Positions 1-8,318 of a stretch of 35,787 nucleotides of DNA are shown piece by piece (the stretch's first letter is position 1; each line of letters begins with the position of its first letter). This DNA comes from Anaerolineae bacterium. GTDB taxonomy: Bacteria > Chloroflexota > Anaerolineae > 4572-78 > J111. The position numbers and the translations under genes are program-made. The stretch is from assembly GCA_016926805.1 (NCBI GenBank), contig JAFGNV010000140.1, positions 1-35,787 of the forward strand, written 5' to 3'. The notes under the pieces are model-generated. The model was not told the DNA's origin, did no database searches, and saw nothing but the letters and a program-made list of their open reading frames with translations.

Positions 1-62
1 CCATTTGGGCCTGAAATCGGCTCGAAAAGGAGTGATTTTGGGCAAACCTATGCTTCCACCTC

Positions 63-389
63 GTGCAAAACTATGGGTTAAGTCACATCGATACCCGGCT
101 CAATTCCCCCACGGTCAGGTCTTTGACCGTGCCCGAACTGACGCAGGAAGGCGAGCAGGATTGGATATTGCACGAGGTTGAGCAAATCCACGGCAGCATG
201 CCCATTTTTAATCCAGACACCCGGACGCTGACCAATCTCGTGGCGTATCGAGGTTTAAAAGACTGCGGCATCTTCTACACGTATCGTTTTGAACAGGTGA
301 ACTTTGTACTGGAAGAGGCCAGGTATCATGACTGTGATGATAGTGGCGTCCTTTCCGACCAATGGGAGGTTATTTACCCTCATCCCTAA
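63..389 (+). CDS. Hypothetical protein resembling the C-terminal part of DUF1176 proteins; possibly truncated
   Basis: An open frame of 108 codons from a GTG. The C-terminal half (a DxxTxTLTNLVAYRGLKDCG stretch, then a Tyr/Phe-rich strand and a Cys) resembles the last ~70 residues of DUF1176 proteins, where a 'kGRGlGDCG' motif precedes the final strands. That resemblance is from memory and is weak. Upstream in the same frame there are stops at 12-14 and 33-35, so the N-terminal part of such a protein, with its signal peptide, is absent or lies in another frame. A good AAGGAG at 26-31 precedes a GTG at 32 in a different frame, which fits a frameshifted or decayed gene. It is followed by a perfect hairpin and then the gene at 474. 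It could instead be an intact small ORF of unknown function. Confidence 0.4.
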   Translation: MQNYGLSHIDTRLNSPTVRSLTVPELTQEGEQDWILHEVEQIHGSMPIFNPDTRTLTNLVAYRGLKDCGIFYTYRFEQVNFVLEEARYHDCDDSGVLSDQWEVIYPHP

Positions 390-392
390 ACC

Positions 393-425
393 AGACCTGA
401 CAGGTTTCCGAAACCTGTCAGGTCT
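393..425. repeat. Perfect 15-bp palindromic hairpin (dispersed-repeat type)
   Basis: AGACCTGACAGGTTT (393-407) and its exact reverse complement (411-425) flank a three-base loop CCG. There is no T-run after it, so it is not a typical intrinsic terminator. It lies 4 bp after the stop at 389. The compact AT-flanked palindrome resembles the dispersed intergenic repeats common in Chloroflexota and cyanobacteria. Its copy number is not known from this window, and no second exact copy was noticed here. Confidence 0.7.
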
Positions 426-473
426 CAAACACCTGTTTCGTGGAGATCACTCCCGATTCAGAAGGAAGTCAGA

Positions 474-776
474 GTGAAAGACAAAATATTGAAGAAATTC
501 TGGCGCTTCATTATCGTGATAATTGTATCTGCTGTTCTCGTGTGGTTGTCCGTTATCCCCATTTCTACAGCGCCCGTTGTGCCCAGGCCTGTTTACACCT
601 TCAAACTCATCGCGCTCATTGACATACTTGCTCATCCCGTCGGCATTTGGTATAAATGGGAGTGGTACACGGTTGCAGTTATCCTGGCGCTGTTGACGGC
701 CGGCGGCCTGGCAGTCGTATTCGCGCTAAAGCGATTCAATAGGTTTTTAACAAATTTATCAGAAGTAAAGGGGTGA
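474..776 (+). CDS. Hypothetical two-TM membrane protein
   Basis: 100 residues with a GTG start preceded by a purine-rich GAAGGAAG (461-468). Two hydrophobic segments are visible, about residues 9-31 (FWRFIIVIIVSAVLVWLS) and 64-85 (WYTVAVILALLTAGGLAVVFAL), with a proline-rich external stretch between them and a basic C-terminal tail. I do not recognise a family. The stop is 3 bp before the next ATG (780), and the AAAGGGG ribosome-binding site of that gene lies at the end of this ORF, so the two are probably co-transcribed and translationally coupled. It may be a small integral partner of the 780 product. Confidence 0.6.
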   Translation: MKDKILKKFWRFIIVIIVSAVLVWLSVIPISTAPVVPRPVYTFKLIALIDILAHPVGIWYKWEWYTVAVILALLTAGGLAVVFALKRFNRFLTNLSEVKG

Positions 777-779
777 CTT

Positions 780-1208
780 ATGCCCATCACCACCGGTATC
801 CAAATCATCATTGCCTTAGCCGGGTACGTCGACCGACCTGCGCCTCCCTGGCAGTATCTCGGCGTGAGTCAAATCATTCGTCTGGTAGAATTACCATCCT
901 CTGGCGCTTTTACCTTGCACGTGTCCAAGGGTGTCAATACAGGAGAGGCTCAACTTTCTGCCGTCGAGTCGCAGCAGCTTACCACCTTGCTGGCACAACT
1001 GCCGTCTGACAGCATGACGGCGGAGATGGCGTCTTTCGACGGCATCATCTACGAATTGAGGGTGTTGCAGGCGGAACAGCCGCTTTCTTTTCACTGGCAA
1101 AACGAGGATTGGCGTTACGACGCCCACAGTCCGATGGACAAGTGGAAACCGGTGGCCGCGCTGGCCGATTATGTGTTAAAATTGGTCAAGGAGTATGGAG
1201 ATAAGTAG
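780..1208 (+). CDS. Hypothetical protein, weak emfourin-like character
   Basis: 142 residues starting with ATG, with AAAGGGG about 7 bp upstream. There is no convincing signal peptide, although the first ~15 residues are hydrophobic. The body reads as a small alpha/beta domain: a strand (FTLHVSKG), a helix with ESQQLTTLLAQLP, then an acidic FDGIIYELRV strand and a Trp-rich segment before a C-terminal helix (KPVAALADYVLKLV). This order (Leu-rich helix, 'DG.xY.L' strand, Trp/Asp turn, final helix) recalls emfourin-type metalloprotease inhibitors and related Chloroflexota unknowns, but the match is weak and from memory. It sits between two membrane-protein genes in the same direction, 41 bp before the DUF6585-like gene. 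Confidence 0.55.
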   Translation: MPITTGIQIIIALAGYVDRPAPPWQYLGVSQIIRLVELPSSGAFTLHVSKGVNTGEAQLSAVESQQLTTLLAQLPSDSMTAEMASFDGIIYELRVLQAEQPLSFHWQNEDWRYDAHSPMDKWKPVAALADYVLKLVKEYGDK

Positions 1209-1249
1209 TCAACCGGTCCCTGGTCATAAACCCAAAAAGGAGAAATACA

Positions 1250-2242
1250 ATGAGTCAACCATCCTATCCAAAAAATTCTGATTTGGGAACCCTACAAGCC
1301 AATTATGAAACCAATCCCGCCCACGCTAGAGACCTACTGGGCTTTATAGTTTTGTTCGCTCTGGCGGGCCTGGTAGTGTTGGTGATGGGAGTGACGCAAA
1401 ATGATATTCGCAATCAACTCTTGATTGGGGGCGGCGGTTTGCTTCTGCTGGCTGTTGGCATGAGGATATACTTTGCTTTTCGGGGCCGCTTGAACGTGAG
1501 CGCCGCGGTGTACGACAACGGCTTTATTTTTACCGACCGGCGTCGCCGGCCTATCTCCTGCCGTTGGGATGACATAACCGAAGTGTACGAAACTATTACC
1601 TATAGCGGTCGGAGAATGAGCCATCCCCGCTGGTGGGCCTACACGGTGCAGCAAAGCGGCGGCCAATCAGTCAGGTTAGACAATGCCATTAAGGGGGTGA
1701 GAAGTCTGGGTTTGACCCTTCAACAAGAGGTGGATAAACGATTGCTGCCGCAGGCGATTGCCGCCTACAAAGCCGGTGAGACTGTCGCCTTTGGCCCCCA
1801 CCTTGGCCTCAACCGGCAGGGTCTTGTGGCCGGGTCAAAACTGCTGCCCTGGGAACAGGTGACCGAAATCAAGTTTAGCCAGATGGGCAACCTGCAAATC
1901 CATCAAAAAGGTCGGCTCAGGGCCTGGTTGACCATTATCCATTCCAAAATTGCCAATTATCCAACGCTCAAGGCAATGATGCGCCAGGCGGTTGAGTTGA
2001 ATCCATCAGCCACACCGCCGGTCATTCACGACGCCAGTCAACGCCCGGTGCCATCAACGCAACCGGCTGATATTGCGCAGGGCAATATTGGCAGCATCAG
2101 CGCACGTTTGGGGGTTGACGTGCGCGAGTTATTGATGGAGGGTTACACCATGACAGACATCCAGGGTGTTTTGCAAGGAGAGTATGATCTTGACGAACTG
2201 CGCCGGAGAAAACCGGGGCGAGCGGCCCGTAAGAGAAAATGA
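1250..2242 (+). CDS. DUF6585-like membrane protein
   Basis: 330 residues; ATG with AAAAAGGAG just upstream (about 1235-1243). The order is: a short cytoplasmic N-terminus (~30 residues), two TM helices (about 29-48 and 56-76), then two related PH-like halves. The first contains AAVYDNGFIF followed by RWDDITEVYE. The second contains a GLNRQGLVAG strand followed by PWEQVTEIKFSQMGNLQIHQ and a Trp, then an 'IANYPTLKAMM' helix. That pattern (lpW.ev..v....G.l.i...g..w......iPN...f..l) is characteristic of DUF6585. The C-terminal ~70 residues add a Pro-rich linker and a small helical 'EGYTMTDIQGVLQGEYDLDEL' type domain ending in a strongly basic tail. Its function is unknown. The stop is 17 bp before the chosen start of the LysM gene. 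Confidence 0.7.
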   Translation: MSQPSYPKNSDLGTLQANYETNPAHARDLLGFIVLFALAGLVVLVMGVTQNDIRNQLLIGGGGLLLLAVGMRIYFAFRGRLNVSAAVYDNGFIFTDRRRRPISCRWDDITEVYETITYSGRRMSHPRWWAYTVQQSGGQSVRLDNAIKGVRSLGLTLQQEVDKRLLPQAIAAYKAGETVAFGPHLGLNRQGLVAGSKLLPWEQVTEIKFSQMGNLQIHQKGRLRAWLTIIHSKIANYPTLKAMMRQAVELNPSATPPVIHDASQRPVPSTQPADIAQGNIGSISARLGVDVRELLMEGYTMTDIQGVLQGEYDLDELRRRKPGRAARKRK

Positions 2243-2259
2243 CTCGAAGGAGTGAGCCA

Positions 2260-3441
2260 ATGAAACATCTCATTAAATTGTTGGTAATATTGGGTTTGTG
2301 TATCTGTGGCGTCCGCATGGTGATGGCCGCGCCGCCCGCACAAACTGGCGGCCAGGAATATACGGTGCAGCCCGGCGATTGCCTGGCCAGAGTGGCCGAA
2401 AGATTCTATGGCAGTCAACAATTTTGGCCGGTCATCTGGCAGGCTACCAATAGTCGGGCTGTAGCCGACAGCCGCTTCACCATGATTAGCAATCCCCACC
2501 TCATTCACAGCGGGCAAATTTTATGGCTGCCAGCCGAGGTTGAGCCGCTGCCGGTCGAGCCCGGTTCGGCTCAAACCGGCGCTGCCAGCGAAGCCTCCGG
2601 CCTGTTAACGGTTGACATTATGTACATCGGCCAATGGTACCGCGAAACGTTCAACTATAGTAAAGACGCTCCCAACATTCGTCACCTGGCGGTGGTGATG
2701 CCCGCCGCGCAATATGAGGCCAATCATCACCTTCCCGGTCATATCTGTAGCAGCCTGGCCTTCTCCGGCGCCAACGAGCCGCTGCAATTTCGCAGTGACC
2801 TGAGAGAAGTCAATTGGGACCTGTCCGTGTTGCACCCCGTCCCCTACCGGGCCGAACTTGAACCGGGCCGTTACTATGTGGGCGGCTGTTTTATTGCCGC
2901 GCCCCTGTCACGCGAAGAGGCCGGCGTAGGCGATGACGTTATCTTATACGCGGGTATCACTGGCGGCGGCGCGTCGTCGGATTATCAGGTGGTGACCATT
3001 GAACCCGGCGGACAGCATAACGTTACCATTACCTTAACCGACCAGGACGGCTGGGCCTGTCCCTGGGTTTATGTTTTTAACGGCCAAACCTTTGAACGGC
3101 GCAGCGAAATTCTGCGTAATCTCAAATCCAAATCCCTGGAAACAACCCAGCGGGTGCCATTGGGAGCAATTCCCGTGCAAGATGGCCTGATCCGTCTTCA
3201 GATCAGAGAGGAAAAACCGGAAACTACCTACCTGGACACGCTCTACCTGGAAGTGGAGGGGACACCGGTCTGGCCCAACGCCAAACTACCCCAGGCCGGG
3301 CTGCTGGCCCAGGTTGACCAACATTATCTGGTATTGCAGCGGGGGGACGTTTTTGAATTGACCTTCGATGTGTCGGCCCTTACCAGCGAGACTGCGCTGG
3401 TTGAAGTTATGATAGTCTCAACCGGATATTATGACTTTTAA
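2260..3441 (+). CDS. Secreted LysM-domain protein
   Basis: 393 residues from the ATG at 2260, chosen over the in-frame ATG at 2239 because GAAGGAG (2246-2252) sits 7 bp before it and because it places a classical signal peptide at the N-terminus (KHLIKLLVILGLCICG, cleavage probably after MVMA). Residues ~37-95 form a LysM module (YTVQPGDCLARVAERFYGSQ ... NPHLIHSGQILWLP), which normally binds peptidoglycan or chitin-like glycans. The remaining ~300 residues are beta-rich, with no family recognised. They include a DGWACPWVYVFNG segment and several Cys. It is the last gene of the 474-3441 cassette and is likely an envelope-bound exoprotein. Apart from LysM its role is unassigned. Confidence 0.75.
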   Translation: MKHLIKLLVILGLCICGVRMVMAAPPAQTGGQEYTVQPGDCLARVAERFYGSQQFWPVIWQATNSRAVADSRFTMISNPHLIHSGQILWLPAEVEPLPVEPGSAQTGAASEASGLLTVDIMYIGQWYRETFNYSKDAPNIRHLAVVMPAAQYEANHHLPGHICSSLAFSGANEPLQFRSDLREVNWDLSVLHPVPYRAELEPGRYYVGGCFIAAPLSREEAGVGDDVILYAGITGGGASSDYQVVTIEPGGQHNVTITLTDQDGWACPWVYVFNGQTFERRSEILRNLKSKSLETTQRVPLGAIPVQDGLIRLQIREEKPETTYLDTLYLEVEGTPVWPNAKLPQAGLLAQVDQHYLVLQRGDVFELTFDVSALTSETALVEVMIVSTGYYDF

Positions 3442-3468
3442 TTTGCGCGTATTTCCTACAAGGTGGCC

Positions 3469-3538
3469 CCGCCCTAAATCGTGGCAGACCCGTAGGGCGG
3501 GTTTGTAACCTGCCATTTAGGGCGACAGGTTACAAACC
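3469..3538. repeat. Mosaic of overlapping inverted repeats
   Basis: Three stems can be drawn. GGTTTGTAACCTG (3500-3512) pairs perfectly with 3526-3538. CGCCCTAAAT (3470-3479) pairs perfectly with 3515-3524. CCGCCCTA (3469-3476) pairs perfectly with TAGGGCGG (3493-3500). The last two are mutually exclusive because they share a left arm. There is no T-run, so a normal terminator is unlikely. The right edge coincides with the point where homology to the decayed small ORF (3530-3631) stops, which suggests insertion of a mobile palindromic element. Confidence 0.65.
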
Positions 3539-3631
3539 AAAAATTTTATACTCGTCGGTGTGCGGGCTTTTGACAGCCGCCCGCCACACCGGTTCGCTTT
3601 CGATATTGCCCAACCTTCACCGCCGGAGCAT
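3530..3631 (-). pseudogene. Decayed paralog of the small ORF at 8319-8528
   Basis: The minus strand read from 3631 gives MLRR, a TGA stop, RLGNIESEPVWRAAVKSPHT, then DEYKIFGL and a stop. This aligns residue by residue with the intact small protein at 8319-8528 (MLRLWQAGQSENGPVWRAA, then IESPHTGERRVFAGL). The conserved Trp codon TGG has become TGA, upstream stops remove the N-terminus, and the homology ends exactly in the palindromic repeat at 3500-3538. The nucleotide similarity is also visible (GTGTGCGGGCTTT and CCGCCCGCCA on the plus strand). It lies just downstream of the second beta-helix gene, so each beta-helix gene has one copy, intact or broken, close by. Confidence 0.7.
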
Positions 3632-3690
3632 GTCAGGTAGTTAAGTCATTGTGGTCAGATACTATGCTACCTCAAAACGGATTAGCCTGA

Positions 3691-5766
3691 TTACTGCTTC
3701 CAAATCACCGGCAGGTAGAGTTGCGAGTTGGAGTTTAGAGTAAACGCGGCGCTACTAAGGCCGGTTTGATTGGTGCCGCTGAAGTGGGCGGTGTTAGCAA
3801 TCGTGCCGCCGGAACTGCCGGTAATCGTGGCGGTGAAGATAGCCGTGACGCTGTCTCCGGCTGTGATAGTTCCCGTCCAGGTGAGGGTGTTGCTGTGCTG
3901 CGCCATCCCCGCCGGGTGGCTGACCCAGCCGCCAAAGTCAACCCCGCCGGGCAGGGTGTCGGTGAGGGTGACGATGTCGCTCAACGCGCCGGTGTTGCTG
4001 AGAACCAGGGTGTAGGTAACGACCCCCTGGGGGTTTGTCTCCGGCGCAACAGATTTTTCCAGCGTCAGCGCTGGGCCGGTTTCATAAGCGCCCATATCCA
4101 CAATAGGCGGGGTACCACTGCCGGTATCGGTGACCGTGGGCACATCCATAAAACGAGGCGCGCCGGCCAGATCGGTAGTAAGGCCGCCGGGCACGGCGCT
4201 GTTGTTCCCTGCGTCAATGGCAGGCGAGTTAAGATGCAGCCGCAGGTTGCCGGTGGCCGCATCCACAAACAGTGGATTGTTATCAATATTGCCGCCGCCG
4301 TCCGTACCCAGAGCGGTATCCCAGCAGGCGCCGGAACCGCCGGAGCCCTGAATATCATTGGCGCTGATGGTGGGCCGGTTGGTGCTGTTATTGTAAATTT
4401 GCGGGCCGGCGGGCGCGGTGTTGCCCCACAGGATGATGTTGTCCAGGGTCACACTGGCAGAATTCCAGTTGTAAACACCGCCGCCGCTGCCGGTGGCGGT
4501 GTTGCTGACCACGGTGCTGTTGGTCATACTCAGCACTTCACCCGCAAAGCCAACAGGGGTGCCGTTGCACAGACCGCCGCCATCCTGGGCCATGTTGCAA
4601 GAAAGCGTACTGTTGATGAGCGTCAGTTTTGTGTTTTGACTGCCGCCGCTGAGGATGCCGCCGCCATACCAGTTGGCGGTGTTACTGTAGATACTGCTGT
4701 TGGTCACGGTCAGCACGGAGTCCCACCAGTTGTAGATACCGCCGCCGTGGCTATTGGCTACGTTGTTGTAGATGGTGCTGTCTAGTACGGTCAAGTGACC
4801 CTGATCGGGGTTGGAGCCATAGCTGCTCAGGCCGCCGCCGGAACCATCCTCATTGATGTTCCCGGAGATAGTGGAGCGGCTGACCGTCATGGTCCCGCCA
4901 CTGTTGCCGATACCGGCGGCGTCGCTTTCGCACGACCAGTCGGGGGGCTTGGGGGCCACGTTGTCGGCAATGGTGCTGTCGCTTACGGTGGCTGTGCCGC
5001 GGCTGCTGATGCCGGCCCCGCCGCAGGGGGCCGAATTGCCGGAGATGGTGCTGCTCTCAACCGTCAGCGTTGCGCCGGAGCGGTTATAGATGGCCCCGCC
5101 CGATTCGGCCGCATTGCCGGTGAACGCGCTGTCCGTCACCACCAGCGTCCCCCGGTTGTAGATGGCCCCGCCGTCGCCATTGACATACCCGGTTCTGCTT
5201 GAGGCCACATTGTCGGCAAAGGTGGCGTTGATGACCGTCAGCGCGCCCAGGTTGTAGACGCCGCCGCCGTGCCCGTAGTAATCCTCTGAAGCAGGATCCG
5301 GATCAGCATCGTAGGTGGCGATGTTGCTAAAGACCGTGCTGTTGGTCAGCGTAACCACCGCGCCCGCTTCAATTTTGACGCCGCCGCCGGCGGGATGGTC
5401 GCCAATCTCGGGGGTGATGACTTTGCCGTGGGCAATGGTCAGGCTATCGAAGGTGACGTGAGTATCGGTATAAACCTGAAATACGCGCACGGCATCGTTG
5501 CCGCTGACGGTGACGGCGTGTGTCTCGCCGTCGATGGTCAGGTTTTTGTTGATTACCAGGGGGTTGGCCAGGGTGATGGCGGTGTCGCCGGCAAAGGTGA
5601 TGGTATCGCCAGGCTGCGCGTCGGCAATGGCCTGGCGCAGAGAGCCGGGGCCCGAATCATTACCGTTGGTCACGGTGATGGTAGCGGCGAACACCGGATA
5701 AACCAGCAACACAACCAGGGCCACAACCGGCAGAAAACCGATGATGAAGTATCTGAGCTTACTCAT
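3691..5766 (-). CDS. Secreted right-handed beta-helix protein with DUF11 domain
   Basis: 691 residues; ATG with AAGGA 7 bp upstream. The order is: signal peptide (~1-28, ending VYPVFA); a CSLREA/choice-of-anchor-type opening (ITVTNGNDSGPGSLRQAI, then ADAQPGDTITF); and a long parallel beta-helix (~70-540) of repeated Asn/Gly/Ser-rich coils such as NSTVFSNIAT, GGGIYNW and DSTIYNNVANSHGGG, typical of pectate-lyase-like or Pmp-type surface proteins. A DUF11 domain follows (~565-680: ALTLEKSVAPETNPQGVVTY ... TDTLPGG), and the C-terminus is QLYLPVIWKQ. Family knowledge suggests an extracellular adhesin-like or carbohydrate-contacting role; no catalytic motif was identified. The gene follows the 5804-8314 paralog by 37 bp, so the pair is probably an operon born by duplication. 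Their 3' halves are closely similar. Confidence 0.85.
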   Translation of the reverse strand: MSKLRYFIIGFLPVVALVVLLVYPVFAATITVTNGNDSGPGSLRQAIADAQPGDTITFAGDTAITLANPLVINKNLTIDGETHAVTVSGNDAVRVFQVYTDTHVTFDSLTIAHGKVITPEIGDHPAGGGVKIEAGAVVTLTNSTVFSNIATYDADPDPASEDYYGHGGGVYNLGALTVINATFADNVASSRTGYVNGDGGAIYNRGTLVVTDSAFTGNAAESGGAIYNRSGATLTVESSTISGNSAPCGGAGISSRGTATVSDSTIADNVAPKPPDWSCESDAAGIGNSGGTMTVSRSTISGNINEDGSGGGLSSYGSNPDQGHLTVLDSTIYNNVANSHGGGIYNWWDSVLTVTNSSIYSNTANWYGGGILSGGSQNTKLTLINSTLSCNMAQDGGGLCNGTPVGFAGEVLSMTNSTVVSNTATGSGGGVYNWNSASVTLDNIILWGNTAPAGPQIYNNSTNRPTISANDIQGSGGSGACWDTALGTDGGGNIDNNPLFVDAATGNLRLHLNSPAIDAGNNSAVPGGLTTDLAGAPRFMDVPTVTDTGSGTPPIVDMGAYETGPALTLEKSVAPETNPQGVVTYTLVLSNTGALSDIVTLTDTLPGGVDFGGWVSHPAGMAQHSNTLTWTGTITAGDSVTAIFTATITGSSGGTIANTAHFSGTNQTGLSSAAFTLNSNSQLYLPVIWKQ

Positions 5767-5803
5767 TTTTGATTCCTTTTGGTTAAAGATGATAGTAAGA
5801 TGA

Positions 5804-8314
5804 TTACTGTTTCCAGATTAATGGCAGGTAAAGGCGTTGTCCTTCGACGGTGACCACCACCTCGTCTGTATCGGCCAGGCCGCCGGTATCGGTGACAGCC
5901 AGGGTGAAGGTCAGCACCTCTGCGTTTGATGGCGCGGTAAAGGTGGTGATACTCAACGTGGGGGTAAAGCTCACCGCCGGGCCGCCAGTTTGCGACCAGG
6001 TGTAAGTGAGAGGAGATCCCTCGGAATCACTGCTGCCGGAGCCATCGAGTTGCACCAGTTCTCCCTGCATAACAGATCGATCCACGCCGGCGTTGGCGCT
6101 GGGGGGTTGATTCAGGGCAAATGTGGCGGCGTTGTGGCCGGTTTGGCCGGTGCCGCTGAAGTAAGCAGTATTGGTAATAATGTCGCCGGTGCTGCCGCTG
6201 TGGGTGGCGGTAAAGGCCAGGGTGATGGTTTCCTCAGCCGTGATGGCCCCGGTCCAGGTAAGGGTATTCCCGTTGCGAAGAGTTCCCGCCGGTTGGCTGA
6301 CCCAGCCGCCAAAGCTTATTTTGTCAGGCAAGGTGTCGGTCAGGGTGACGGTATCGCTTTGCACGCCAACATTGGCCAGGGCCAGGGTATAGGTAACAAC
6401 CCCGTGATAGGGCACGCCCTGGGTTGGCGTAACTGATTTTTGCAAGGTTATGATCGGGCCGGCTAATTCATACGCCCCCATATCCACCGCCGCGCCAACA
6501 ATGCGTGGATTGCCGGCCAAATCGATGCCGGTGGTCACGCTGAGGCTATTGCCCGCATCAATGGCCGGGGAGAGATAGCTCAGGCGCAGGTCGTCATTCG
6601 CCGCATCTATAAAGAGGGGGTCGGCGTCAAGATTGTTGCCCCCGCCGCCGGACTCCTGGATGTCGCTGTAAGTAATATCCAACGTGCCATCATTTTGAAT
6701 CTGGTCGCCATCCTGAGTGGCGCTATTGCCCCACAGAATGCTGTTGGCCAATGTTGCGTTACCATTGTTATAGACATATAAGCCGCCGCCGTCGAGGCCT
6801 GCGGTGTTGTTGGCCATGGTCACCCCTAACAGCGTCGCCGTGCCGTCGTAGATAGACACCCCTCCGCCGTACGTGTCTACGGTGTTTTGGCTAAACATCA
6901 CGTCTACCAGTGTGCTGTCACCGTGTGCTTGCATCATTCCACTTCCGGCGAACCAGGCTCTGTTATGGATGAAAACGCCGCGCGTCAGGGTCAGGGTACT
7001 ATTATCCGGGGTGCTTTCAATTCCTATGCAGATGCCCCCGCCGTTATCGGCGGTGTTGCCGATAAAAGAAACTTCGTTCAGCGTGGCGCTGCCGTTGTTT
7101 TCGAGGTGAAACCCGCCACCATAGTTTCTGCTCACGTTGTTCTCAAAAACCACGCGGGTCAGCGTCGCGGGGCCGCTCGCATGGTACATCCCGCCACCCG
7201 TGCCGATTATACCACTCGCCCAGGTCTCGTTGCCGGTAAAAGTAACGTCTGTCAGCGTGATGCTGCTAGACGAAACCTGATCGGTCTGCGAGGCCAGGCC
7301 ACCCCCGAAACTGCGGGCCGTGTTGCTGAGAAAGGTGGTGTTCGCCAGGGCCGGATGCATCGTTTGGCCCAAAGTCCAGGAGAACATCCCTCCCCCGGCA
7401 CTGGCTGTGTTTTCGACAAAGGTGGTATTGCTGATAGCCGGGCTGCTGCCATCGAGGAACATGCCCCCGCCCGCGCTGGCCGCGACATTGCGCTCAAAGG
7501 TGAGCCCCTCGAGCCGGCTGTCTCGATAGCTGCCCACGCCACTGTGATAGAAGGCCAGCCCGCCGCCATCATCACCCGAACGGTTGGCGACAAAGGTGAT
7601 GTCGGTCAGCGTGGCGCCTTCAAGCGTGAAGTCCACCATACCGCCCCCGGCTTCACCGGCATAGTTGCCGCTAAAGATAACGTGGTTCACCTGTGGCGTA
7701 GAAAGACGCGCGCCGGAGAAATCTCCATAGTTAAGCATCCCCCCGCCGTAGCCATCAGGAAAACCGGTGCCATCGGCATAGCCCGCGGTCACGGTAAAGC
7801 CGTCCAGGGTGGTCGTATCGGTCACTTCAAACGTGGTCACCACGTGATAGGCGTTGCTGCCGATGATGGCGGTTGTGTCAGTAACCACGCCGTGGGTATC
7901 CACGGTATCGTTCTGCTCGAGGTCGCCGCTGAGCACGGTGAGGTGGGTTTCCCGGTCGCGTTCGATGCGCAAAGTCTCTGTCGCGGCAAAACCGCCGTAG
8001 AGGGCCACGCCCGACACGATGCCGAACGTAGAGGAGCGGGCATTACCTGTCTGGCCCGCGCCCTCGTCGGGGTAATAAACCCCCTCGGCCACCCAGATTT
8101 CGTTGCCGCTGGCGGCCACATTCAGCGCATCCTGCACGTTGGTGAAGGCTGTGGTCCAGGAAAGGCCGTCGGGCGTGGGGTCGGTGGCGTCGGCATCTAC
8201 GCACAGCACCCCGCCGCCGCAGGCTAGAGCAGGGGCGGCGGTAAAGGCCAGTCCGGCCAGGGTAAACACAATGGCAATGAGCCAGATTCGATAGAAATGG
8301 GGGGAACCAGTCAT
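5804..8314 (-). CDS. Secreted beta-helix protein with DUF11 and PKD-like domains
   Basis: 836 residues; ATG with AAGGAG about 8 bp upstream. It begins with a signal peptide ending AAPALA, then a choice-of-anchor Q / Pmp-type opening (VDADATDPTPDGLSWTTAF, then NVQDAL). The beta-helix of GG-rich coils with NTTF/NTAS elements spans roughly residues 160-600. A DUF11 domain follows (ITLQKSVTPTQGVPYHGVVT ... TDTLPDKISFGGW), then a PKD/REJ-type domain (PPSANAGVDRSVMQGELVQL, then DGSGSSD). The C-terminus is RLYLPLIWKQ, almost identical to that of its downstream paralog. The ribosome-binding site lies inside the last codons of the preceding small ORF (stop 8319-8321), so translation is probably coupled. 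It is likely a cell-surface or matrix protein; ligand and anchor are unknown. Confidence 0.85.
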   Translation of the reverse strand: MTGSPHFYRIWLIAIVFTLAGLAFTAAPALACGGGVLCVDADATDPTPDGLSWTTAFTNVQDALNVAASGNEIWVAEGVYYPDEGAGQTGNARSSTFGIVSGVALYGGFAATETLRIERDRETHLTVLSGDLEQNDTVDTHGVVTDTTAIIGSNAYHVVTTFEVTDTTTLDGFTVTAGYADGTGFPDGYGGGMLNYGDFSGARLSTPQVNHVIFSGNYAGEAGGGMVDFTLEGATLTDITFVANRSGDDGGGLAFYHSGVGSYRDSRLEGLTFERNVAASAGGGMFLDGSSPAISNTTFVENTASAGGGMFSWTLGQTMHPALANTTFLSNTARSFGGGLASQTDQVSSSSITLTDVTFTGNETWASGIIGTGGGMYHASGPATLTRVVFENNVSRNYGGGFHLENNGSATLNEVSFIGNTADNGGGICIGIESTPDNSTLTLTRGVFIHNRAWFAGSGMMQAHGDSTLVDVMFSQNTVDTYGGGVSIYDGTATLLGVTMANNTAGLDGGGLYVYNNGNATLANSILWGNSATQDGDQIQNDGTLDITYSDIQESGGGGNNLDADPLFIDAANDDLRLSYLSPAIDAGNSLSVTTGIDLAGNPRIVGAAVDMGAYELAGPIITLQKSVTPTQGVPYHGVVTYTLALANVGVQSDTVTLTDTLPDKISFGGWVSQPAGTLRNGNTLTWTGAITAEETITLAFTATHSGSTGDIITNTAYFSGTGQTGHNAATFALNQPPSANAGVDRSVMQGELVQLDGSGSSDSEGSPLTYTWSQTGGPAVSFTPTLSITTFTAPSNAEVLTFTLAVTDTGGLADTDEVVVTVEGQRLYLPLIWKQ

Positions 8315-8318
8315 CAGA

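Noticed and set aside
3766-4785. Long plus-strand open frame (339 codons) across the beta-helix gene
   Set aside because: It is antisense to a signal-peptide/beta-helix/DUF11 gene with clear domains, and its translation is low-complexity Gly/Ala/Val without a fold.
6887-8227. Long plus-strand open frame (446 codons) opposite the 836-residue beta-helix protein
   Set aside because: Shadow of the GG-rich repeats of the real gene; no domain, and a composition typical of antisense GC-rich DNA.
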